DNA of 64,000 bases from Zerene cesonia (taxonomy: Eukaryota; Arthropoda; Insecta; Lepidoptera; Pieridae), in contig NC_052122.1 of NCBI RefSeq assembly GCF_012273895.1, positions 6,138,001 to 6,202,000 on the forward strand. Direction: 5' to 3'. This document shows, piece after piece, positions 47,801 through 60,974 of the stretch (positions within the stretch are counted from its first letter, which is position 1; the number at the start of each line of letters is the position of its first letter). Under the pieces are notes generated by a model that was given only the letters and a program-made list of their open reading frames with translations, searched no databases and had not been told where the DNA came from. The position numbers and the translations under genes are program-made.

Positions 47801-49962
47801 GTACAAAAGCACGGTGGTATCTTCACTGTTGCGATGATGTAGACCTGTTGTACGGAAATAACGTGTCTGTCCATCACACAGTGTATCTTCAGTCGCAGGG
47901 AACAGACGAAATGGCTCGTTTTGATGCGCTCAATCTATGAATTTACTTCCAGCGGTCGGACGCATCCGATAAAGGAAAAAAAATCATGGAAATATTTAAC
48001 ATAATTTATATTATTTACACATTCATGAACGTTATTTTCTAATTATATTTGAGAGTGCTGACGATCAAAATCGACTTGCATTTTAATTGAAAATGGTATT
48101 ATGTGGGTAATATTTTTGAGTCCAGCCAAATGCCATAAACAAGGTGCGGTAACAGAGGCCGTTCATGCGATATGACCCCCGTGCATTATTTTGCAATATG
48201 TGATACTAAAATTGTCTAAGCACGGCACCCCTACCTAAACTAATGCACACATTGACTAAGCTCACGCACACCAAACTCAATACTTGCACCCCATATCGCT
48301 TGTAAACACAGCGTGTTCTTCTTTTCTAATTTTATTTGTTCTTTTTTTATTTGAAATTAGAATATAAAAAAGAGACACAGCACAATTTGTTTTCGTCAGC
48401 AGGATTTCGTATGCATGATATATTTTTTATTTCATTGTCTCTTATATCATTTCAGAGTCTCTTATACCCGAATGCAATGCGCATCTATTCAATATACCAT
48501 AGTGCCGTGGTAAAGCTAGTATAACACCTAAGATTTACGTTTACTACCCGAGCTTGAGCACAGTTGTGGTTGCAATTTAATTGCACAGAGGTTCGATTTG
48601 TGTGCTATTATAGTGCCAATTGAAAAGCATATTTTACCGGGGTCTTAGTTTTGAAAACGCAAAGTCAACCATAGATAATATAATAACAAATATTTGATTT
48701 CTCAACCATGTGAGGTCAGTATATTCAGATGTATAGAAAACGGATGCGTAAGTTTACACATGTAAATGGTCATATTGTGTTGTACAAGAAAAAATACAGA
48801 CAATATCCGAAGAATCGCTTCAAATTTTCGAAGCACTCGTAAATTAGCAATTCGTAAACACACTATATATCGGGGAGGCGCGGCATGCATCTATTTGTTT
48901 AGCCATAGCTTTGTCGAGCGAGGGACATGGAGGTCATTAATTGTTGTAAACGCCAGCTCCTAATCGATAGCGCAACGTTCGATTCTAGTTTATATTAATG
49001 CTATTTGTGCTAACCGTGGGCACTATCACTCTATGCTCCTCACGTTCATGCCCCGTTTTCCTTTTTCGTTTGACTTTAATTGTCCTATTTTCGACTTTGA
49101 TTTGCATTGTTTCATTGAACAAGTAATGCGTTTTTGAACGTTGCTTTATTTTATTCGGCTTGTTGTGGAGCATTCATGGGAGTTTCTCTTTTTTTCTATA
49201 ACCGTCAAATAACTATACCTATGTATATACATTTTTTTATATAAGGAATGCAAATTTCATATTTTTTTTTAGATGTGTTGATAAAGTTTTATAAAAACAA
49301 TCTACATTCTAATAGTAGTCAATGATGAGCCACAAATGTCACAAAGTTATTATAATTAATGCTAATATAACTAAATAACTAACACGTACTATATCATAAA
49401 TGGCGTTAATTTCGTGTGCATTACGTTCCGCTCTTAATATTGCAAATATATTAATGAGAGCTGTAACGTTCGATGTCTAATTGACAATATAATTCGTGCA
49501 TTTTGAACTTGGCAGAAATTCGCGTTTAAATTCTGCACGCTATTCGACTCGTGTATGGAGGTGTTGGACCGTTTTAGTTTATAGACAATGGGAGGCACGC
49601 CAGTATGAATGGAACATTTCGCCTACCATCGGTTTTTTTCACACTATCCCACGGGAGAAGCCCTCCAGCCAATCAACCGATACAGCGTTCGGGTGATACT
49701 ATTTACTGTATTTTAGATAACGTGTGCTATAAGGCGTCGTGTGAAGTGAGACCCGTTTGATTGCATGTTAACTAACACCAATAGAGCAACTGATTAGATG
49801 TTCGTATGCACTCTAATGTATTGTTACTTTTTCCTACTTTGATACATATTTTAATCAGTTGTATTCGATTTTAAGTCCTTTCTTTTAAATCACGAGTTTA
49901 AAAAAAACGCCTACTTATTATACGTTTACTTTGATAGTGCCATATATTTTATTAATATATGT
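47801..49962. other. Non-coding stretch
   Basis: A+T-rich with small CpG-bearing islands (about 47890-47980, 48860-49070 and 49490-49690). Frames of 62-66 codons cross them without recognisable domains. No transposon is identified. Confidence 0.4.
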
Positions 49963-49981
49963 TGATGATGATGATGATGAT
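49963..49981. repeat. (GAT)n microsatellite
   Basis: Six trinucleotide units in tandem (tgatgatgatgatgatgat). Confidence 0.9.
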
Positions 49982-52900
49982 TGATGGAATCTATGGCACT
50001 AACTTCGACTAACAATACTTAAGTCGAAGGTTAGGTTAAGTTTATATTTTCTTACATAGATATCCATATAAGAAAATAAAAATCTCAAAGATGACAAATA
50101 ATTCACCACAACATAAACGAAATAACACACTGACCAGCACATCCAGTGCGAAAAGTCAGCTGTTTAAGAGTTTTACATTTCACTACAAGTGATCGACTCA
50201 AGGGCCTGAATAACGAAATGAAGAGCCCATCCGCGAGAGTTCAAATTACTCCAATCAGACGTGAGGGCCCAATATTTCCTCACGGCTCGTCATAAAACGA
50301 CCCGTGAGCAATTACGCATAAAAAATGAATCTATCCGCTGGAGGTGTAAAACGGTGCAGGATTAAAACTAATGCATTTGCACGTGCACGTTTTTCCTGTG
50401 ACGGTGTCATGTTCTGGTGGCAGGTTTTCTAACCTTTCAAGTTTCACATTGGGGAAAGCTTTATATAATAGAAGCATATTCATATTACATATGCGCAGAT
50501 ATTTTTTCGCAATATACGTTCCGAGACAGTGTAAAAATATTATACATTTATGTAATTTAATAAAAAATAATTGGGTGTTACTTATTAAGCCGACAGTATC
50601 ATTACTTCAAAAAAGCGACAACACTGCTTCAATGCTAGCAATGTCTAATCCACTATGGCGTTCTTTCAAGTGCATGAGTTCTATTCTAATTTATAAGCAT
50701 GGTTAATTTTTAGCTATTACCCCTAGCATCGACGTAAGTCATATTGCATAAATGTCCCTATGACGTACAGAATTATTGATAATTTAATTGGCGTATAGGA
50801 ACTGGAACTAAATTGATATTAACTACTTATTTTTGAACATTATTACTGGTAAATACAGCACACAAATGTGACTGTTTAATGTTTATTTTGCAAACGTTTT
50901 CTCTGTAGCAAGTTATTAACAACTTTTACAACGATTTACGTAGAAACAAGTGAGTGCTACAAAACAATTGTGTTCGCGTTACAGAAAATCAACAACAGAG
51001 AACAAAGAGAGTTTATACGTTTTATCAGAAAATGTCATTACATATACAACTTCGAAATCTTACAACAAACAATTTGATTTTAAAAACAACAGAGTCGCAA
51101 GTTATGTTCTCTAAATAACATTGCGTTATATTGTAAGCAATCGAAAGAATTTGTTAGAATTCTTAGCGTTTAACTTTTTTTTTTCTAAATAACAACATTT
51201 TCATTATAATACATAACGCGATTGTATTAATTTACTTTTAAAACTAGCTTGTAGCTACAACCAATTTACAATTCTCGTCTTTCTTAATTGAAAACTGCAT
51301 TAGAAATATAAATTAAAATGTAGTCAGACCTAGGGCCATATTTACGTTTTACAGAGTATAATTCAATTTTCTTTTTCTTTCCGTGGTACGGTAAAAGTTT
51401 TATAATCTATTCAGAACTTGTATTTATTGAATAGTTCGCTCAACTTAAATTACGTTGTTTAAAAACATTGAAACAATTTTTTTATAATACGTTAAAAACC
51501 TATGACTAAATCATAGTTTAAAATACAAAGACTACTTATTATAAAGCTAACTATTGTGTTAAGTTTTTAAAGAAAATTTTGAAAACAATCCACTTTTTTC
51601 TTTATACTTCGTTTCAATAATATTATTTTATACAATTTTCTTGAAATTACTTTACGGAGGGTTAGGTGCTCTAATATAATAACAGTGATGAGAATTTGGT
51701 TAAGAAGGCAGATTTCCGTTAACATATACCTATCGCGTATCCAATAATATTTCTTTTTCTTCTCATTTTTGTCTATGATATTAGCAATTCCCGACCCCAT
51801 TGACGTGACGATGGACGGATCCTGTCAATGACGAGTTTTGAACAGATGATTGGAGACTCTCCTATCGTTTTGCTTAGTGCTTGTATCTTCTCAGGCTGGT
51901 GATTAGATTTTTATTTAACTCTCACAGAAATCTGTATGACCTGACAAAGAACACATGTTAATTAAAGACAATATATTGAACAATATACAAGTAACAATTC
52001 AAAGCTCAAAACAATAAATTCCCGCCAGTTTAAAGGTGCTTGTACCACAATGCTATTAAATTTTCGTGCAGACACGCATCGTTTAGTATGTCTGTCATGA
52101 TATCAGTCAACGCGGATCGTGATTATATTATACCGAATATATGTGGCCCTCAGGAACTTTACATATAGTCTGTGTATAAAATGCCACACGCAAAATTTTA
52201 AACCTCTATTACATAAAAAGTATTTTTAATATTAATGCAGAGTATTGGATAAATGGTGTTATTAATGTAAAGGTATATGTCGTCTATGTATTCTTGTTTT
52301 TTCTATAAAAATTTAGTATATTATACTGTTAATAATTATATTATAGAACATATCACAGCCGTGCAACTATTTCAGGTTGATTGTAATTTATTATTACTTA
52401 TAATATATAAGCCTGAATTTTTATATGAATTTCAACAGATTCACAATAACGTCATATTCTTTTTTAAAACAAACTTCACAGAAAGTGTCAATGAACCCGC
52501 ACTCCGCGTTTATTTAAGGGTTGGAGCCCTTCGTATAAATTAACATTCTAACCTATGATCTAGCACAGACTATGAGCTTCCATTCTCGTCAATAGTAAAG
52601 AATATTGTATAATAATCATTGATATCATTTAATAGTAATATTATTCGCTATAGTTATACATTTGATTGATATTTAATGATAAATACATATACGATCAGTA
52701 GATGTGACTATTTAATATAGATTGCTCTTTGCATTTAGTTTTGATTCGATGTATATAAAAAAAAACAGGACAGATGATTGACATGTCCAAAATCCCACCT
52801 ATTGCATCACTACTCTCACAGTGTATCCGTGTGCAGTACGAAAATATCGATACATGTGGCAACGAGACGTGAACCTGTAGGGAGCCGAAATACATATGAG

Positions 52901-53042
52901 GTGACGAGCGAAACAATTGTACTTAGGAATAATATCTCTTTAAGCCGTGAGCCCTCACGCTCAAAGCGCGTATTTGGACCACAAATAAACGCGATTCAAT
53001 TTTCGTCCCGACCACTATCGGGCGGAAATTGTTGAAAGCTCT
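49982..53042. other. Non-coding stretch
   Basis: Mostly A+T-rich. A higher-complexity, CpG-bearing part at about 52850-53040 lies next to the hairpin at 53043 and may be regulatory. A 111-codon plus frame at 50371-50706 has no domain. At 52346 the string atcacagcc matches the miR-2 seed, but no hairpin forms. Confidence 0.4.
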
Positions 53043-53062
53043 TGGGCCTGAGGATAGGCCCA
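53043..53062. repeat. Perfect 7-bp G+C-rich hairpin
   Basis: tgggcct (53043-53049), loop gaggat, aggccca (53056-53062). No T run follows on either strand within the usual distance. Confidence 0.6.
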
Positions 53063-55596
53063 TGAGTTGCATACATTGTAGTGACACGTTGGATACACTT
53101 TATTCATCTGTCACAAAATCGACACGCGCTTTGAATGCGAACGTATAAAATGGACTTCATTATGAACGTGTTTATTATTATTTCATTAAGCTAGTGAATT
53201 GTAAGAACTTTTTGAATATTTTCACAGATGACATTATATTTTATTCTGTTTCTGTATTTAGTTTTTTTTTAATAGATATTGAAAAAACTGTTTAAAAATA
53301 TCTTATAACTTACCTTATCTTCTCAGGTCTAAATAAAAAGAAAATTTCTGTCCTCATTCTCTTACTCTATTGATAGTCTCAAAAACTAATAAGTTACCAT
53401 CCAATAAGCCTTCGCACACGATACACGGTTAAAATTATTGGTCAATTATATCGTGAAATAAATTATGAAACCATTTAGATTTTGGTGTTACAGTTATTGG
53501 CAGGCAATCATGAATAAATACCTTAACAGCATTCACGGATGTGAAGCTAATACTAGGGATATTATGTAGGAAGTCTGTTATTAACCTGGGCCTACGTAAC
53601 ACGAGTTTAAGCCGTAAATTGCTGGTGAATTTGTTAATTATTCACATCTCGAGCTAAAATAACCGTTCATCCAATTAATATAATATGTACTTTCAATAGC
53701 GAAACAATAATTATTCTAATCATTGGGAATTAACGTCGTTATGAATTGATTTCATATGGTATGCTGTAATATTACCACTAATTTTGATATGGGAATTTTA
53801 GAGACTAAAACTATACGCGATAAGTGCTATCTATCCAATTTGTCAATATGTTTTGTTGAAAGAAAATGAGAGTTCTATATAATTGTACTGATATAATGGA
53901 CGTTCATTCAATGATTGAAGGTTTCTTTTTCAATTATCAGTCCTATTCAGGCGGAAAGATCACAATTGAAGATAAGCTGTGCTTCAATATCACTTCACAT
54001 TATTTTGTGCAATATTTTAAAAACGTTATCATTTCGTTTGAATGTTTACATTGTTTTTATTCCCTCCATTTAGTTAATTGAACTTAAAAATCATCAGAAA
54101 CGCTTTTCCTTAGTCCCCAAAAAAAGTTCAAAACAACGTTTGAATGATTAAGTGATTCCAACTTCATGTCTACGCGTATCTCTACGGAATTGTCACGCGC
54201 CTCCGGCGTAGCATGCAGCAGCTACGACTGTACTTGAGGCCCAATCAATTTCAGTTAACTACTGATAATAATTTTAATAAATCGGCAATTTTATAAACAA
54301 GGTTATTCAATTGGTTTACATCTGTGATCCGTCGGGTTTCTAATGAAATTGAGTTCTTATTAAAATGGGATTAAAGTTGATAAATGTGACATCATAACTT
54401 TACATGCGCACAATAGTTCGGATAATGATACATTCACTGTAGTTTACAAGAATCGGATTATGCTGGTTAAATGTACGCGTAACGCTTTGTATCCTGAATT
54501 ATCATTTACCGTATCCGTGTTAATGTTTAAGCGAATCATATTAACGTTCATAAACGTCGATTTATAACAGCTCCAATATCATTCGAAGTGCTACTTCACC
54601 CCTTTGTCTAAAATACAAGTGATGCTAACTATTTATCACATTTTGACACTGAAATACGCTTCACGGTTATAATGCTGTGTCCATATCTCTGTTGGTTTTC
54701 GTGGAAGGAAAGCGAAGCCGAAATATCATAATACAGTTGTTTGCTTCTGCCAATTATAACGAAATAATTAGGTAGCCTATTTGTATCAGATCCGTGGTTT
54801 TAAGTTCAAAGTATTGTTTATATGGTAGTACCTAATTTTAATTGAAATATACGGTGATAATGTAATATTCAGATTTTTGCCATGGTAATTATAACAGTTT
54901 TATAATATAAGTAAATAATGGGACGTGAATTTCGTTTATAATAGAATAGTATATTGAAGTGGAGACGCACGTTAATATGAATTTAGTGATGACGTTATAT
55001 GAACTTGAATTATACATTTTTAATTCTAAGAATGATTGTAGGAATAAATCTTACACTTGTTTAAAGGAATGTTTTACGCCCATTTGTATTTAATTTATTT
55101 CTAACTTTTCATTTGCCAAGATCTCCGAAAATATTCCTACTTTAGTTTTAAACATTAAACATCAATATCAGTACTTTGTACTCAATATAATATGAGTTTT
55201 AATGTATAATTACAATAAGCATGGGAAGATATTTGACGGTCTGTGACGGCCAACTCGTCTTTGTAACATCTGTCAAAAGTGTATTTTTTAATTCAGTTAC
55301 TTGTGCTAAATTAGCCTAGTTTCTCTAGTTACATTATTGAAACATGTACAAATGTTAGAATGGTATTATGCAAAGAAACGTTGGAACAAACACATTGACT
55401 CCACTTTCCAGTAGACGTGCGTGCATATTAAAAAGTAAAATGTGTATTATATTGTATTTAGTTTTATTATTATACTGTAACCATCAACCATTTTAAAAAC
55501 ACTAGTTTGCTATTACGGAATTCAAACTCACATATTCATTCATTATTTAAATCGATATTGCATAATGCAAGTAAAATAATTCTTTTAATGCCTTAA
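53063..55596. other. Non-coding A+T-rich stretch
   Basis: No gene recognised. A 71-codon plus frame at 53866-54081 has no motif. A small CpG patch lies at about 54185-54245. Confidence 0.4.
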
Positions 55597-55865
55597 CCAG
55601 GCAACTGACCTAGTGGTTTACTTGATGGTAAGCGATCACCACCAGCCATGAATATTGACGACTGGAAAGAAGAAATGGAGAGAAGGAAGGGTGAAGAAAA
55701 GGACACGGTCTTCCGGCTCCCGCAGTCACTGAATGAAACACAGTAACAAGCTACTATTTCACGCCGGTTTTCTGTGGCGGTGTGGTACTTCCCCGGCGCG
55801 AGCTGGCCCGATTCGTACCAAAGCGTTCTCGACTCCAAAATAACAAAAAAACCTTTGCGTATAAT
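55597..55865 (+). mobile_element. Interspersed repeat, copy 1 (plus)
   Basis: Contains 'caggcaactgacctagtggt', 'gatggtaagcgatcaccacc', 'gacgactggaaagaag' and, further right, 'ctgtggcggtgtggtacttc' and 'cccggcgcgagctggccc'. I recognise the pattern from lepidopteran genomes. It is homologous to 56683-56818, which lies on the other strand. A 91-codon minus frame across it is a by-product. Confidence 0.7.
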
Positions 55866-56682
55866 CAAAATACTAAATTATGAGTTAATTAAGTGCTTCT
55901 TAACTATTAACGCCATAGTCAATTCAAAGCATTACTCAATATAAAGGCACAATTTATTAGTTTGCTGTAAACGTCCGTTAAATTAATGCTCATATCACGA
56001 CTGTTTATTAATCTAGTAATAATATTATATTAGATACACATTAATTTAGCGGCCTGTGTACTCAAAATTACACATTTGTTTGCTCATAGCGATATATCCG
56101 TGTGTTTAACATGAACGTATGCGTTATTTGCACGGTGTGTCGAAACCCAGTGAGATAACCAAAGAAAATACTTATTATTGACCTCAATTCTTTTAACGAC
56201 GGTCAATGTTGATCAATTGTTGTGGAAGCTTACGGCCCTAATAGACTTCTTCTGCTATAAAAGAACGGAAAATGCAATATTCAAATTGAATGCAATTATG
56301 TTCAAAACGATACAATATTCGTCTCCGCAGTTTTAATAGCACTTTTTATTAAACATCTTACATATGATAGTGAAGTATCGTTCATGTGATTGAAATTAGA
56401 ACTACTGTCCCCTAAATGGTTATATAATATACACTACTAGTCTAATTAAGCATTGATCAACTCTCCCGGTGATTGCTCGACGGAACGAACCATATTGTAT
56501 CTTAACCAGCATATTGACTCTTACTATTTTCAAGGCATAAACCAAACTAAAAATAAGCTTTTTTACAAGAACAGAGGTATCAATTAAGTTAAGTACTATA
56601 TAACAGGAAAAAACACAACGCATTTTTTGTAGTTTTGATGGTAAGAATATTATTAAATGCGTTTGCATTATCTACTTTCTCA
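55866..56682. other. Spacer between inverted repeat copies
   Basis: A+T-rich DNA with no gene recognised; an 82-codon minus frame (56420-56668) has no motif. Confidence 0.4.
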
Positions 56683-56818
56683 CCCTTCCCAGTCCATTCC
56701 TTCTTTCCAGTCGTCAATCCGTTCCTTATCCTTTATCCCTTAAAGGCGTACACGTTTTTGGGCGGTGGTGATCGCTAACCATTAGGCGAACCACCAGCTC
56801 AGTTGCCCGCTCTGACAT
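56683..56818 (-). mobile_element. Interspersed repeat, copy 2 (minus)
   Basis: On the minus strand reads 'gcgggcaactgagctggtgg', 'taatggttagcgatcaccac' and 'gacgactggaaagaagg', matching the first half of the copy at 55597. The two copies are in inverted orientation with about 0.8 kb between them. Confidence 0.7.
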
Positions 56819-57149
56819 AAAACAAGAGTTTCAGAAAAGACATATTGAACTTTTAACAATATTTACTAACTATTGTTTTATTGAAATATTGAAACACGAA
56901 AGTAAATGAGTTTTTGTGTCAGAATGATGTCATCCTTTTAATAAATGAATACTCTTAACGATTGATTTTCGAGCAGGATGAAAATTTATTTGTAGTGTTG
57001 GTTTTTTTTATTTTAATCCCCGTTTAAATCTAAGTCTCTAGAATATTGACTCAGTATAAAATGTCATACCCCGTTAATTCAAATTTTTATATAAAATTAT
57101 CAAAAGACTACAACAAGCATTTCGCATCACTGACAATATCTTTACATAA
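56819..57149. other. Non-coding A+T-rich stretch
   Basis: Nothing recognised. Confidence 0.4.
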
Positions 57150-57480
57150 GATATTGAGCGCTCGATAGGAGCCCCTTTTGTATTCGAATATTCAAATAAA
57201 GCTCCGGTATAGTCTATGCCAATGATTGGTAAAATTTCCCGCGCTTTCCAATTAACGGTCACCGAGACTAAGCACAGACGAAATATCGCAAACAAACAGT
57301 GATGTGAGCGTTATCGTGAAGCATCGATATCGATGCCCACATGCGATTGCGAGCGTTGTACGGCCGACTAAAAGTGAATTAGAAGCAAGTCAGGTGGCCT
57401 GCCCGCACCTGCTGCCGAACAATGGGCGCCGCATCCGATAGCAATGATGCAGCGGTTTTGTATAGCTTACCTTTGGATTA
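57150..57480. promoter_or_regulatory. Candidate cis-regulatory module with clustered sites
   Basis: A high-complexity block holding a 16-bp perfect palindrome (57321-57336) with overlapping TATCG and CGATA, the cores of DREF- and BEAF-type sites. It also holds two E boxes of the Snail/bHLH type (caggtg at 57391-57396, cacctg at 57406-57411) and a SOX-like aacaatgg (57418-57425), the last three within 35 bases. A 73-codon minus frame (57074-57295) ends just left of the palindrome and has no motif. Enhancer, insulator or distal promoter are all possible; function is inferred from motifs alone. Confidence 0.35.
57321..57336. repeat. Perfect 16-bp palindrome
   Basis: gcatcgatatcgatgc is its own reverse complement. 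It contains atcgat twice and overlapping TATCG/CGATA. Confidence 0.9.
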
Positions 57481-58249
57481 ATCTGACTTAATGTGCGATT
57501 TATTTAATGACGACCTTGCTTTAAATATGCTATTGAACTCACACAACTTTAGATATTATTATATACCTAATGTAAGGGTGAATAATTCAAGATTGTTCCG
57601 ATTTTTGCTACAATATAGCATATGCAAAAATATTCTTTTCCACGACTTTAAATACAAGTAACTTTTCGATTGCTTGTTAATAACGATCTATAACAACCTT
57701 TAAAATGATTTTACCTTATCTCTCACTAACACCAAGGCAAACTCCGAATCAAATCGAAGTCTCTTTATAAAAGTAACAATGAAATTTCTTTAATTAGCAA
57801 AGATCTAGAAATTGGTATCGATAGGGCTAAGGCAGTTTCACAAAGCAAGGCTAATCAGCTGCATTTGTTCGACAAACGCGATGCTCCCCCCTGCCACCTC
57901 CCTGACGTCCCGTTGATGCGGATAATTAACAGATACCGCTGTGGCCTCTTGGCTATACTAACTTTAAAGTCGTCTTATTTTGTCCAATATTCGCCCTTTG
58001 AAAGCTTTCAAACTGTACAGCAGGTCGATTCGTCAACGCCTATTAAAAATGTTTTTAATTTCTATACAGTCACAAATGAGTATCTCTTAGAAATATTTGC
58101 ATTGTTCCTTGACGTAATACTTTTTAAACTCACCTTCACAATTCTCTGTCTTAATATCCACGGAAAATAAGAGTGGCGGAAATTTTTCTAAGCAATCTAA
58201 GGCATTATTTGTTTAAGGAGAGCTCACGAGACGTAACATAAAATCCGCA
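57481..58249. other. Non-coding stretch
   Basis: A 101-codon plus frame (57865-58170) starts in a moderately G+C-rich part and becomes hydrophobic and A+T-biased; no domain is seen and it is not called a gene. Confidence 0.4.
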
Positions 58250-58900
58250 TAAATAATTCAGCGGCACCATTACGTATCTCATCCGGATCGGGTGAGAAGC
58301 AAGGTGCGCTCCGACACATGCGAGCATCTCTTGTTTGATTAATACTAAGACTATTTACTTACCTAATCCTCGTATTCCAAATTAACGTTGAATGGAATTC
58401 CAGTGATAAACCCGTAGCTTTGTAATGCTTATTAGGTCTGCACAGGTCTGACACTTTAGCGTCAGCATTACCAAATGCCCCGGCCGACGGAACCCGTGTT
58501 GTTGATTTATTACAAAAGGCACTTTGAGTTCCAGAAAGCGTACAAGCATGTTGGCAGTCAGACGCCATATCCTTTGAGATTACACCAATGGATTTTGTGA
58601 GACGAAATTGGACCAGTATTTGCTCGGATGTTAGCAAAGGCCGCGGCGTTGTAAATGATTTCACAATCACTTGAGTCTAAATTAATATTGCCTTTGCAGG
58701 GATCCCAACCTGACCTGTAAATATTTGATGGTGGGCGTTATATGTATTGTAATTTTCATTAATGATTAACGAATTCAGGTTCGGACAAACTTTCATACAT
58801 AAGTTACGTCACCGGAGCCTCTACGGCTAATCTGGGGGGATGGGGTTTGTCGGTACGTATTGTACACGGTGGGCAGACGTTTATTGGCCTTTTACATTAT
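58250..58900. other. High-complexity patch with a 103-codon minus frame
   Basis: CpG-bearing segments at 58250-58340, 58480-58660 and 58805-58890. The minus frame 58359-58670 (MIVKSFTTPRPLL to WNTRIR) is less biased than other frames here, rich in Ser/Thr with five Cys, but matches no family I know and has no clear exon signals. It may be a conserved non-coding element or, less likely, an exon or small gene. Confidence 0.2.
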
Positions 58901-60773
58901 GTATGATCTTCAACGATAATACAATAGCAATTTCGCTACAATAAGAAATAAGAAATATAACACATATCAAGCATTCTCCCGAGCTGTTTCAATATACGTT
59001 ACACATATATTTTTGAAGAGCTTACGAGATATGGTCCCATAAAATTTATAGATGGAGGGAGTATGAATTTAATTCTATATTCAGCGAAAAAATAAATAAC
59101 AAAGCCGCTATTTACACACACATTCACATATGTATCACATAACAAACAGAGTTTTCATTGAATTAGAAAAGTCACAGAACAAAGCAATGGGTCAGACGCT
59201 CATTAAAACAAAAGCTTTGTGGTTCCGCACAATATCATTATCCATCAACGGCCATTCAAAGGTAGCGTTTTGAGGCACACATCAGATAGATGCCTTTTTA
59301 CAATAGCCTCAACGAGCATTGTAGTCATTTAAGCGAAGTTCGCCATTGTGGTTTGTAAAGTTGGAGGTATCGACAGGTTGATAAAGGTAGGTTTGTTCAA
59401 AGGACCTCTATGACGATTGTATTTAATAAACGGGCCGAGTCTCGAAACGATTGACCACGTGATAGATTGCCATCCTACCTGTCTAACGTAAGCTACTTGC
59501 GAAACTACACGTATCAAACATTTCGACTGTTTGTTATTTAAACGATTTACCTCGATTACCTATATTAATGTATTATTGATATTCAATGTATGATGTATCA
59601 CATCAGACAGTTTTATCTATTTGCTACATGAATAAAATATTAACGGGATCAAAACGCGTGGCACGCGTGTTATGACGTCATCATAAATTCTCCAGGACCA
59701 TAAAGTGGGAAGGAATTTGTGTTCAATCGTAACATTAATTTGTATCGAAATTTATATCTAATCGAGTGTTGGATCATCATGAAGTGCTAGAACAATGCAC
59801 TACACTTTAGTTTGATCGGGCCACGCATGGTATCACACCACCCTGACTCAAAGCTTCGGGGGTTCCCCCACCTCCAAATACCACCACATTCATTTACAAA
59901 ATCAAATCAACTAAATGTAAAAATTATGCAATAAAATTGAATTTAATTTACGTATAAAGCCCGCTTTAAACTGCAAACGCAAAATGCTTCTTAGAAAATT
60001 GACTGCGCAAATATAAATGGGTGATTATGATAGTTCGATATGACCTTTAATGTTTTTTATTAGTGTTATTCATAGTTTGTACCTACGAACAAATCGATAC
60101 ATTACACGTAAGGTTTTTGTAATCATTTTCATTGGATTGTTTGTTTAAAAACATAATATATTATTATGAAGGTACGTTTAAAAAAATATATGCGTTATTA
60201 TACGTTGAGTTAGACAACACCACAAGTAGAGTTGTTGTTTTTTGTATGCCGTCCTTTTATTGATGTTCTTGATTCTTTTTTCACAATTTCATTAAATAGA
60301 AACTATGACTAAGATAGAATGTGATTCTTGTTTGTTTTATAAGTTTTTTAACTTCCTTTCAAAACTATAGGTAAGACTAAGAATAAAGCGATACGAATAC
60401 AGAGCGTTCGAATTAAATCAATCCTTGTTACGTTTTCATTAACCAATTTCAAATTAGGGGCGCATACACACTGCTGCACGTACGAAACCGAGCCGCGTTC
60501 ACACTCATAGCGAAGTGGACGAAAATCGGGCCGTAACTAATGTGTACTTTCGTCAGCGTACAATATCTCGCACGGGATTTCTAATCCACGCATACGTCGA
60601 TCAATGGTGCTGGCGGCATTGCACAACAGGGGGGTGTGGGCTCGACCAATTCGTGGTATATGACACACCGACATACCCGTGCACTTTACTACGGGATTAC
60701 TATTTCTCTTGTTTACTTTAATACACGTGTTCCTGCGACTAATTGGTTGTACTAATTGCATTTGTTATCCTAT
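58901..60773. other. Non-coding stretch
   Basis: Mostly A+T-rich. A 12-base G/C dyad (ggggg-tt-ccccc) lies at 59858-59869. At about 60480-60720 a complex CpG-bearing segment is crossed by coincident frames on both strands (68 plus, 74 minus); neither is recognised and it could be an old transposon piece. Confidence 0.4.
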
Positions 60774-60974
60774 CCTACTAATATTATAAACGCGAAAGTT
60801 TGTAAGGATGTGTCTGTGTTTGTTGCTCTTTCACACAAAAACTACTGAACCGATTGCAATGAAATTTTGGTACGTGTGAAATTTGGTAAGTGGAATAACA
60901 AATAGGCAACTTTTTATCCCAATATTCACACGGGAAACGGACTTACTCGGGTGAAACCGCGGGGCGCAGCTAGT
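60774..60974 (+). mobile_element. 'gcagctagt' family repeat, near-complete copy
   Basis: Runs from cctactaatattataaacgc, through gaaagtttgtaaggatgtgt, 'gttgctctttcacac', 'actactgaaccgattgcaat', 'ggcaactttttatcccaata' and 'gggtgaaaccgcggggcgca', to 'gctagt'. It keeps the ends best of all copies in the window. Confidence 0.88.

Noticed and set aside
52340..52365. miR-2-like seed (atcacagcc)
   Set aside because: Only the seed matches, and the upstream sequence has no complementary arm to form the precursor.
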